From Microplitis mediator (Eukaryota; Arthropoda; Insecta; Hymenoptera; Braconidae), in contig NC_079970.1 in the NCBI RefSeq assembly GCF_029852145.1, forward strand, positions 7,936,001-8,000,000: a DNA stretch of 64,000 bases. Direction: 5' to 3'. A program made the position numbers and the translations under genes. Shown piece after piece: positions 42,501-54,300 of this stretch. The notes beneath the pieces are model-generated. The model was given only the letters and a program-made list of their open reading frames with translations, had not been told where the DNA came from and ran no database searches. Position 1 is the first letter of the stretch. Each line of letters opens with the position of its first letter.

Positions 42501-45500
42501 CGTATGCTGTTAAGCTTTATAAGACTGACTGACTCTAGTCGCGCTTCTATAAAACAAGAGAAGAAGGCATTTGTTTTCTACACTGTAAAAAGAGCGGTGT
42601 TAAAAATGGACTCGTTTTAACTTCGCCCGGTGTAAAAATGAAATTACACCGGTGTAGAAGGAGTAATGCACCGGTGTTAAAAGTACCGGTGTTAAAGCGG
42701 GGTAACCGGTGTAAAAGCGGAGTAAAACCGGTGTAAAAGCGGGGTAACCGGTGTTAAAGCGGAGTAATACCGGTGTAAAAGCGAGGTAAATTGCGTCCGC
42801 TTGGAGTATTAACTTTAAAGATTATAAAACACAAAAAATGTCAGTTCTTTATGAAAATTAATAAAAAATATCATTCATGAACAAGTATAGTGATCGAGTA
42901 AGTAAAAATATTCACAAAGGAAAATATTTTAACACCGGTACAGAATATCTACACCGGCGGCGGCGTTATTTTAACACCGGTCTAGAATATTTACACCGGC
43001 GGCGGCGTTATTTTAACACCGGTCTAGAATATTTACACCAGTGGCGGCGTTATTTTCACACCGCTTTTGGGGGTAAATTTAACACCGATAATTTTAACAC
43101 CTACACCGCTTGGACTTACCCCAGTGATTTTTTACAGTGTAGCTATTCAAATATTTTAAAGATCAGTTTCACATTCGATACAATATTAAGTACGTCAATA
43201 ATTACGAGCTCCCCTTCCATACTCTCTAAATCTGAAACAGTGACTATTCACTGTTTCACAGCTATAAGTATACCAAGTGGTATACTTATAGTTGTGAAAT
43301 AGTGTGGATACACTGTTTTTCAGGGGTTTTCATTGCTTCAGATTTTAAGCTAATAATAAAACGAACAAATATGATTCTACTGAGTCACAAACTGTCATAT
43401 GACTTACATCAACCACAACACGAAATAAAATTTAATATTGTACCGAAATATCAAATATTCTCATAAAAACTATGTCACTATAATTATTCAATACTTTAAT
43501 ATTTTCACTATGTATTAAAATAAATATAAAATTATAATCTAGTGAGTCACTAAAACATTTTATAAAATAAAAACATAATATTTTAAGTTTATTTATTAAT
43601 GTCTGAATGAATTATTTATTGAAATAATTACGTTTCTAATTAACAGCTGTTTCTATTAAATTTCCAAAATTCACTCCGAATTTTTTACAGTGTAAAAATT
43701 TATAACTTATAATTAAAAGTTATTTTTAATCAAAACAACTTTCATTTCACCATCTAATCGAATACTTTTCCGATAGAACGTTTACTGTGACAAGTGATCC
43801 GAGAGCCAATACAAGCAGCTCCAGCATCAAGAGACACGATGTATGTACATTCGGTAACGCAGAACAAAAAATAAATAAAAAATAGAAATAGAAGTAGACC
43901 ACGCATCGGAAATCGTTTTCGTGACAAAGGAAACCTCGAACGAGTTGGTCTACCGATATTGCCATTGCAACTGTGCAAGGCTCCGATTTTATTTATTTTA
44001 TTTTATTTTTTTTTTATTTTTACTACTACTGCTACGACTGCGACTACTATTAGTACATACATAGAATGGGTTGTAAAGCCACACAAGTCCCGGCGTTATC
44101 GCGTGGCTGACCATCCACGCCGATTTCACTGAAATAATTACGTGTCCGATCTCGCTCTTCTCTCGCGTAAAATTGAACTTGTGGTTCAGTTCACGAGTCA
44201 AAAAAAAAAAAAAAATATATATATACATATATCTACAGATAAAAATAAAAAATAATAATTTGTACCGGTGGTTGTCGGCGTTAAAAAATTGTCAATGTCA
44301 TCATGTGTCATAGGTTGTCATGTCGACATTGAAGATAATTGTCAAACGATGTTAGCTAGTTCGTTCAATTACCGGTAGCATTGTAGAGTCGCTTTATACT
44401 CTAGGGACATTAATGAATTCTTGACACTTGTCTCGCACTTTCAGTAATCTCTTGGGGTTCATCGATTAGATTGGCCAATCGTCGATCAGTCTTATACCCG
44501 GAGACAGCTAATCCTTTTAGATGATTCATCGCATTTTCTCGTGAGATTATCTTTCTCAATTACAACGTTAAGGAAAATAAAATATATATAACGTAATAAT
44601 GTCAATTAAAACATTCATTTATTTATATGTTTTTTCATTTTATTTGCAAAATTCATTTATAAGTCAATTTATTTTGGCATGTATACAGATTTTTAATTCA
44701 TCTCACTCTGAACAAACGCGACGATACGACTGACTGAATTTTTATTTCGATTTTGTCACGACACGTCCATTAGCCAGCAAACCCCTCGTAACTACAATAA
44801 ATAAAAAAAAAAGAGAACTAAAAGACCAGGTAGCTATTGCCTCAATTTTCCGAGATTGTAATCAACTGTCTTGTTTTCTTGAGCTTTTTGTTCGTTAAAC
44901 ATGAACCTTTTGAGTACGTGATCATTGCTCTATATATTTTCACTAGCACAAAGCTACTGGAAATAAAATTTAATAAATCACAAAACTTTTGCTCTCATTT
45001 ATTTTTCTTTTTTTTTTCTTTATCAAATCTTTTCTGTTTCATTACTCTGAAACTATATTTGCAATAATAAAAAACAAATAAAACGATTTAAATTAAAATA
45101 TTTAAAAATTAATAAATTTATAAAACTCACCTTTCCAAAATTCGAAAGACCGCCAACTTGAGGCACTTGACCAGGTTCATCCGCTGTGCTGCAGTCTGCC
45201 CTACCGAACCAACAGGTCAGTAACTCAATAGCGACAATCATGTGCATTATTCGTAGAGTAAAATAGATAGAGAGATAGATAGATAGATGAATAAATAGAT
45301 AGATTGTTAGTTAGATATACAGATTCAGTTACAGATACGTGAAGGTAGATGGAATGCAAATACAACATTGAAAACAGTGGCAATGGGGTTACCATGATGA
45401 TTGGTGCTACTCGAGTAATCCCAATGCCGAAACTGGATACGTATGATACGTATACTACAACACAACATATTATTGGACCGGTTATACATGGACAGACCTT

Positions 45501-48500
45501 CAATATCCCATCGTAACCGATTTCGATCCCTTTACAACTACCCAACCTCATCCTCATCCTCATCCCCATTTTCACCTCCATCTCGACCCATGTTACTCGA
45601 TCCCCGTACCTCCAACTCGATCCACATCCTACTTTACTCTATACCTTCTATCCTATACGATACCAACGTTATACTGTAATGGCAACCGTTGCACCAATAT
45701 CGTTATTCATGCAAGTACACGCGACCACGATACCCGATTAGGTCTACTACCCAGTAGCCCCCATCAATTTTAAGTTTATACTAAAACGATTTCAGTTTAA
45801 GCTTCACTACCATCGCCATCACCATCATATTTATCAATTTACTCTAATTATTAATTTACTTTCATCATCACAAAGTATCGTTTACATAAATTCTACTATT
45901 ACTGTTTTATTTTTATTACACGGAAAGCAAGTGATACAAGAATTGTATTAACTGATATAAATTTTGGTATCAGTGTTGGTTACAACTAAATTGGTATCAC
46001 TTTATGATACAAATTCTGTATCTAATAGATTTCAAATGCCGTTTAACATACTCTAGGGTAGAAATACCATTTGTGGCCACTGCTCCATTTTTGGACATTT
46101 GATACTTTATTTTAATTAATAAAAAGTATAAAAAAAATTTCCATTGTAATAGTGTGATAAAAGTATCTTCGAAGACATTTCAAAAATTAATTGTGTCCTT
46201 GCGTACCTTGCGAATTATCATATTTAAGTTTCTGTAGTGTCCAAAACTGGCCTTAAAGTGGCCAAAAACAGTACTTCTACCCTATATTATATTTTTCTAT
46301 ACACGTTAATACAGCCCGGGTAAAAATATTTGGCCGAGAATATGCTGAAAAAAGGCCGAAACGATTAAATTTGGCCGAAATTTTATTATTTCTAATAAAC
46401 AGGTCAAAAATTGACTGAAATTGCGCCGATAAATTGAGTCAGCCTATTTTCGACCATTTTTCGGCCTTGTGTAGCTATAACCTACAAATTTTTTTTTTCA
46501 TTTTGTTGTCACATATTAAGAATATTAAAACACCCTTAATTTTGCTATGTATAAAATTTCAAAAAAATTCAATTTTTTTTTAATTTCTTAAATAAATAGA
46601 ATTAAAAATGAAAGTAATCAATATGGACATGAAAAATTTAGTATAACTTAACCATCATTGTTTCTACGGTTGGTTTGAGCATGCGCGAAAATTGTTGTAA
46701 AATTTGTATAATATTTTAATATCAGTAATAATATTATTTGAGCATCACAATTTTTTCCGTGCATTAAAAGCATATTCATTTAATTTATAAATGGTCTGTA
46801 GAACAATGAGACTTTTTTTTCATAGTCAATTACGTAGTTGATAGTGAAGTGATGATAAAATTATAGTAATGCTTTAACCATAACAAGATTGAACTCTAAG
46901 TAACGATATTACTAATGATTACTGTGGTCCAACGACATCAATTGGATTATTAACGTTCATACATGACATGAAACACACGCTTAGAATAGTATAGTATATA
47001 CAGTGTGATTTGGATTACACGCGTATCGTAAATTGTCCTCTTGCACACTGTATCTGTGGATTGACAAGCTATTGCTCGTGTGCTTAAGCACGCCACTTGT
47101 GTATATATCTATCTATGTACGTATATTGTATCTTTCAGACTAAACTAGATGGAAGATAAAAAAAAAAATAAATAGAATTAAAATGTTGAGATAAAGAGAA
47201 TAAAAGGAATTAATGAATGAACAAACGTAACGAAGAAAAGTCACGAATTCATTCACAGAAATAAGCTCAAAGTAAAGCTCACTTTGTTTCATATTATCAA
47301 AGGAAATGTCATCTCAACATTTACATACATCCGTGTATTTTCACTTACATTCGTGTTTAAAGAGTAAATTTTAATGAATAAAATTCCGAAAATTAAATCC
47401 GCTGCTTTTTATGTTTGTTAATTTTAATTAAATTAAATCACATTATATTTTTTACAAGCAAATATATTTAAGTGTTAATTGTATAGTTGTGATTAATTAG
47501 CGGAATAATTTACAGTGTCCTCGAGGCTATTGAATTAAATGTAATTATAATAAAATTTAATTACATTTGAAATTTACGATGCTTATCATTTATCATTAAT
47601 TACAATTTGATAATATAAATGTTAAATTAAATAATTGAATTTATGGATAGTTAAATATATACGATTTCATAAAATGATATTGAATTTAACGAGAAATCAT
47701 AAGTGAAGTGTAACAAAGTCAAAACGCCACCTGTTCGCATGTTATAAAGCGATCGATCGATTGGATAACTCTTACAGGCTGTGCACCACGACCACGATTA
47801 CGACCACGAGTACCACCAGTACCAGTACCAGCACCAGCACTAGCAATGGCACCGTCACTAGCACGATAGTTGTAACGAATACAACCACTCTCACCCGGGC
47901 TAAAGTCCAAATTACGGGTTTATATGCCTTGATATTCACGTATATTGACCGCAAATGGCATTTCACTCGCATTGGAAATAGCCAACCGAGTCACTAGTGG
48001 GTAGTATAGCTCTCGGTGGCTGGCTGGCTGGCAGTCTCGTTACTTTTGCTAGGTCGGTTGGTTTCGATCGGTTGAAATCGGATATCCGATTAATTTCATC
48101 TGCGCCGTCACGAGCTGCCGGGTGAACGATAAAGTGCCCAAGTGGCATTATATGTGCGATCTCTATATACGATATACTACCTCGTATAACGTTTTCTCTC
48201 ATCTCTCATTTGATTTGTGATTATATATATAACTATATACTGTATTATATTATAGCGGTATATAAAGTTTGACTGTAGTGGAGTTGGAACAATTGAGCTG
48301 GAGTGATCGAGTTGGCGGTTGAACGCGATAAGTATTTTGAGTTGGATACTCACCAAGGTGTATTGCACGTATGGGTGAGGGTTAGGTATCGTGCCCCCAG
48401 TTCGTATAGCATTCGCAGGACTGCTAAACTGGTGCCAACTGCGTGTCCACCCTCGACACCAATCAGACTTGCTAGTCTGCCGTCTTTGTGGGCTCGTTCG

Positions 48501-51265
48501 ATACCTATAATTTAAATATTGTCATTTTTTATTTATTTTAATAAATGGTTTTTTAACGAAACTGAATTTTTTTATTTTTTTTATTGATACTTTTAAATTG
48601 ATAAAAAAATATCTGATGAAACAATTTTTTTGTTAAAATTAAAGGGAAAGGGGGTTCGTAGTAAAAAATATAATTTTTTCACGGTTGAGTAGCATTTAAT
48701 TAAAACTAAAAATTTTATCAAAAATATTCATATTGAAGGAAAGTATTCAAAGTATTTTTGAAATCGTTTTTCAAATAGTTTTTTGCAATGACCATTCTTA
48801 CTACATATTGGCTGACCGAAAATGAAAAAAAAAAAATACTCTGTTAGATCAATTGTTGAATCAGAGTTTGTTGAAAAAAAAAATTGTTGCAGACAATGGA
48901 AGTAAAAAAAATTGATGAAATTTCAGCTATTGTCCTTGAAAATTCATCAATTTAGCTCTCGGGCGAATTCCATAGTAACGCAGTTTTTCAGAAAAATGCG
49001 TTTAAAGTTTTCGGTATGGATTCGAACGTTGAAATTTATATTCAAGTCAATTGTTTTAAATTTTTATTTAATTAGCTTGGAAAATCTCGATGGGTACATA
49101 TACAAATATAAGAAAACTTGAGTAATAAAAAACATTTAAAATATTTAAAAATTTTCTGGCGAATAATTCTGTTCTGAAACTTAAAATCTTCTGTATAAAT
49201 TGTGATGTTTTTAAATTTTGTGTTATTAGATATTTTGACGTTTGATATAGATCCGAGTAACCCGATAAAAAAGTAACTGGAATAGTAATAAAAAAAAATA
49301 CCTTTTGTTTTAAATAATTGCAAGCTATAAAAATTATTTTTGTTAAAATAGTGAATAAAAATAATAATATAACATTCAGTGATGACTGACGAATAAAAAA
49401 AATATATATTTGAAATTGAACACGTTCAGTTTATTTCATTTATATATTTATCATTATTATTATTTTTATAACTTTTTTATTTTGTTTATTTATTAATTTT
49501 CAAAAACTCCGATTACTTGTGGAAAAATCCGATTGAAAACCAGCACGCGTTAGCTAAAAAATAACGTGACGTCGATGTTAAAATGGTGAACTACCGAGAA
49601 AAGTAACTATTTGTTTAGAAGCCAATCAGACGACAGCTGGACATAGTTGTGCCAAAAACCAAGTGTAAATAATCTTAATGAACTCCACACAGAGCATTAA
49701 AACTAATTAAATTAAAAAATTTAACTTTTGGAACATCGTGAAAAGTAACCAAAGGGCTCGTTATCGAGTTTCGTGTTGTCAGAATTGTTAAAGCTCACCA
49801 GCACTTGAAATATTTGTGTGATTCTGTTGCCCATCAAAATTTTTCAATCTCTTTTACTCTCTTCTTGCCCCTTCTCTCGGTTTTTTTTAGTTTTCGCGAC
49901 AAGTGGTCGTGGTTGGCGGAAAACAGAAGAGAGCTCACCAGCTCAGCTTAGTTCAGCTTGAGATTTTCTCGGTTGACTATAAGTAAAAGAGGTGAAGGAC
50001 CTCATTTTTTTTCTGGACACAAGCCAGAGAGGTCGACACAAGGATTTGGCTGAGGATTATTCTCGGCGTTCTATGATCTTTCAATTGTCACGAGAGCCAA
50101 TCATTTATCATAATCCACTTCTAAGTGGCTTTTATAAATGCAAATTACTTACTAAATTGTTTTTAAATTTCTATAGACTGGAAAAATGATTTCACCGAAA
50201 ATAATTTAATATAACTTTAAATTTAGCTTTAATTTTCGTTAAATGATACGGTATTATAGACAGAAGATATGGCGAATCGAATGCGTTTGGATGCGAGCCA
50301 GACAAATGGAGCGGTGGTACAGAAACCTCTGCGATGTTTGACCCAATATCGAGTTACTCTCCTTTCCTTCTTTGACTCATGGTTTTACTACCGCCACCGC
50401 GAGTGCTTCTATCGTCCGACTAATCTATCTCTCTTCCTCTCTATCCTGTACTTCTATACTCATGTACTGGACTCAGGCGCGTTTATCGAAGCAGCATTGT
50501 TCCCTCGATCTCTGCGTGCTTTACGAGTTCCGTGCTTTACTTGCGAACTAGACTACTCTCCCATACCAGTGTGGTGTGCTGCAAGTAACGCGAGTGGTAG
50601 TTGCGGTTGTGGTCAACCACCGGGAGAGCCTTCTCGATATATCGCGACAAAAGGGTTTCAAGTGCTACGCGTTTTCACGCATCTCAAGTGTTTTAATTAA
50701 CGTTACATTCAATACTTCGTTCACGTAACACTCATTTAAATTTCATTACGCTATCAAATTTAATCTCATTACTTATTTTAAATTGATTGGCTGCATAATT
50801 GTTTTTTTATTTTAACAAAATATTTTTTCATATCACATCAATATATTCATGTACTACACTGAAAAAAATAATCGCTAGCTGCTAGCGATTTTTTTCTTTA
50901 GCAGCTAGCGATTTTTAATCGTTAGCTGCAAGCGATTATTTCGCTAGCTGCTAGCGATTTTTTCTTTAGCAGCTAGCGATTAAAAATCGCTTGCTGGAAG
51001 CGATTATTTCGCTAGCTGGAAGCGATTTTTTCTTTAGCAGCTAGCGATTAAAAATCGCTTGCTGGAAGCGATTTATTCACTAGCAGGTAGCGATTTTTTC
51101 TTTAGCAGGTAGCGATCAAAAATCGCTTGCTGGAAGCGATTTTTTCGTTAGCAGGTAGCGATTAAAAATCGCTTGCTGGAAGCGATTTTTTCTTTGGCAG
51201 GGAGCGATTAAAAATACTGTTTTTATCATTGAAATAAATATATAAATATACATATATATATATTT

Positions 51266-51348
<83 letters not shown>

Positions 51349-54300
51349 TATATGAATATGTATATTTATATATTTATTTCAATGATAAAAACAGTATTTT
51401 TAATCGCTTCCTGCCAAAGAAAAAATCGCTTCCAGCAAGCGATTTTTAATCGCTACCTGCTAACGAAAAAATCGCTTCCGGCTAGCGAAAAAATCGCTTC
51501 CAGCAAGCGATTTTTAATCGCTAGCTGCTAAAGAAAAAATCGCTAGCAGCTAGCGAAATAATCGCTTGCAGCTAACGATTAAAAATCGCTAGCTGCTAAA
51601 GAAAAAAATCGCTAGCAGCTAGCGATTATTTTTTTCAGTGTATGAATGGTTTCGACAGCTGATATTCCTTCAAATATTTTTAGTAAAATAGAAAAAAAAA
51701 AAACAGTCAATCAAGTTTGAAATTCTACTTCACAATTTTTTTTTAATAAAAAAAATTTTCAGTAAATTGATTCAGTATTTTCATGTTACTAAAAATATTT
51801 TCGCGGAATATAGTCGAACAGTATTGACTTTTACAAAAACAATATTTTCATAAACGATATTAATTTGAATTTGATAAAAAATTTTAAAATTTGTTTGATC
51901 ATTTAAAATTTCTGTTTTACTCTCTATTAAGTGAAGAATGAAAAGAATTATTATTAAATTTACATTAATTTTGTTATTTTATTATTCGCTTAAAATTATA
52001 ATATGAAATTGATACAAAGGTAACAAAAATTCATGTAAACCATATCTACCACAAAATTTTATACCGTATGTAAACGAAACCGCATGGGAACCAAAATAAT
52101 TAACCAATATTTTTTCCAGCCAACTATAATTTGTCGTTGCATAACACAGTAATTTTATTAAGTTATTGGGGGGGGGGGAAATTTTTTGTGTTTAAAAAAA
52201 AGAGAAAAAGAAAATTCTCTTTAATAAAAATTTCTAATGATAGTTTTTAAATTCAATCAATTTTTTGTGACAACACTAAACCGAAGTTGTCTGTTTTTCT
52301 TTTTTTTAAAACAATATTTTCATATCAGCAAAAATAACTTTGATAATTTTAGTCGAGACCTAAATTAAATTATTCACTTAGAGATCAATAAATTTGTATG
52401 TATCAAAAGTTTATTCAGAATGTATACATATATATTTATATATACATAGTACCTAAATACTAAGAGCAAAGTATATGAATTAATGTTAAAATAAATTCTG
52501 GTCAACTTTAAACTAATCCGGATTAGCATTGTAAATTGTTGCATCGTATTCATCTACAATGTATGTATCAATTTAACTACGTTTACTCTTGAGGACACTT
52601 TATGTATATAAGGAAAAGTAGGGCATGATAGAGTACGGAAGAGGGTTAAGAACTCAAAATATTACAGTTAAAAATTTGATAAAGCGGTTAACATATGTCT
52701 AAAAATTTATTATCATGATTTTACAGCGAAACGTTTTTTTTTTTAATTACCAATTATTTCTTTTACATTGTAATAATAGCGGTATTAAAAATGGACTCAT
52801 TTTATCACCACGAGGTATTACAATTAAATAACACTGGCGCAGGCGGTACTATTTGGTGGTGTTAAATTGGTGTAAAAAAATTCCACGTATAGAAATTAGA
52901 AACAATAAATGTATTACTTATAAAAAGTATGAAAGTTTAATGAATATTGTGTGGAGGAAATTTCAGTTTTGATATGTACTTATTCAAATATTTACTTATA
53001 TTATACGCGCTCTATTTAAAAATTACAGAATTTAACGCTCACTAACTCAATCAACAATAGATTTAATTAATTAATAAAAACACTGTTTAACTGTAGTGAT
53101 CGAGTAAGTAAAAATATTCACAAATTAAAATATCTTCAGCATCGAAAAGTATTTTAACACCAGGAAAGAATATTTACACCGGCGGCGGTGTTATTTTAGC
53201 ACCGTTTTCGATGTTGAAATTTAATACCTACACCGCTTGGACTTATCCCGATTTTTTTTTATACAGTGTATGTTAAACTTGAAAACTGCCTGAGGTAAAA
53301 GTTATGAATTTTTAGGAATTTATTCTCCGAAATTATGAAAAAAAACCTGGGCAACGGTTAGCCCTGCGGGCCAGCCCCAGAACGTCCCGCTGTTTTCGAG
53401 CTCCAAGAGCTTGAAAAAGTTATAGCGAATACACTTTTGAGCTCGAAAATACATTGGAATCAAATTATTTTTATGAGCTTGTCAAGCTCAACCAAGTTAC
53501 ATTTCATGTTGAAGTTTGAAAATTTAAGAATCGAAAGTAATTAATGAACAAGCGTTTTTTTACATGTTTATTACTGATTATGTTCAATAAAATAAATGTA
53601 TTCAGGCAGAAATCAATGTAAGTGATAAAAATGAGGATTTAAGTAACTTGACGCGGATCAGAGTTTTAATATATAAAATATCCGAGAAAAATGTTGAAAA
53701 AGCGGTTTTTTTATTTTTTTCGTAATCGATTATGCTCAATTTTTAAAAAATTGTTGGAACTAATGAGCTGCTTCAAACGCCACTTCAAAAAGCCAAATCA
53801 TCTCTATAGAGACACTCGGATATCATTCTGAAAATAGTCAGAATAGCTTCCTATGATCTCAAAATGTCGCCATCTAATGAAATTTCGATTTTCGAAAATC
53901 GGACTGAAAACAATAACTTTCCGGATTTTTCAAAAATCCTCGATTTTTTTAGCGGGAAGTTAAAAAGTTCTAGCTACCGTTTTAAAGAATGCCAGACTGG
54001 CTTTTTATACCCGATCCCCTCTTTTAATAAACAGTATGTACAAAAAAAGACGTGTTTAAGTTTTTATAACATACAAATGAAGAACCTTATGAGTTAAAAA
54101 AAAACCTTTTATAGCAAAATACCCAGACAAGATGTTTGAATTGAAGCAGCTTTACAATCTTCATATTATAAAATAATTCCAGCAATTAATATTAATCCTA
54201 CATATATTTTTGAATTATCTGCTATTTTTGAGATTTATAAATACACAGAAAAAACAGTTAATTTGAATCAAGAAATTTTTTTTAATCGATTCAGGAAATC

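Larger units (their letters stand above)
42125..43692. mobile_element. possible outer CACTGT element of the GTGAATTCGGAGTG family
   Basis: The left end CACTGTGAAAAATTGTCCGA and the right end ATTCACTCCGAATTTTTTACAGTG resemble the ends of the elements at 12888 and 61722. The unit ATTCACTCCCCTTCGAAG recurs at 42184-42290. Two other elements lie between the ends, so joining them as one insertion is inference. Confidence 0.4.
22500..45130 (-). other. dipeptidase intron, 22.6 kb
   Basis: Donor GTGAGT at 45130 and acceptor TTTCAG at 22500. From low to high coordinates it holds: a CTG/CTA-type trinucleotide run near 22631-22670; unrecognised AT-rich sequence to 25690; dispersed-repeat copies at 25690-26340 and 26850-27700, the second with a nested MITE; AT-rich sequence; the nested transposon stack at 31621-39199; a third dispersed-repeat copy at 40140-40960; and TIR elements at 42125-43692. 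Nothing gene-like was recognised in about 22680-25690, 27710-31620 or 43700-45130. Confidence 0.88.
45201..48353 (-). other. dipeptidase intron, 3.15 kb
   Basis: Donor GTGAGT at 48353 and acceptor GGTAG at 45201. It contains a TIR element at 45919-46761 with a nested hairpin at 46054-46284, simple repeats of CATCCT type near 45545-45570, ACC/CAC-type trinucleotides at 47785-47860 and GGCT repeats near 48017-48032. No gene recognised. Confidence 0.85.

Noticed and set aside
47719..47997. Thr/Ser-rich and Gly/Arg-rich open frames
   Set aside because: They come from ACC/CAC-type trinucleotide repeats inside the intron between two well-supported dipeptidase exons; no splice-consistent role.
50269..50700. 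143-codon open frame on the plus strand
   Set aside because: It lies in a GC-richer part of an intron and has no recognisable domain or splice-supported extension. The composition is mixed (Cys, Ser and Arg-rich) and looks like chance.
50857..51640. CRISPR-like array of short repeats
   Set aside because: The units are palindromic and arranged in mirror symmetry around a TA loop, with no unique spacers; the setting is a eukaryotic intron.
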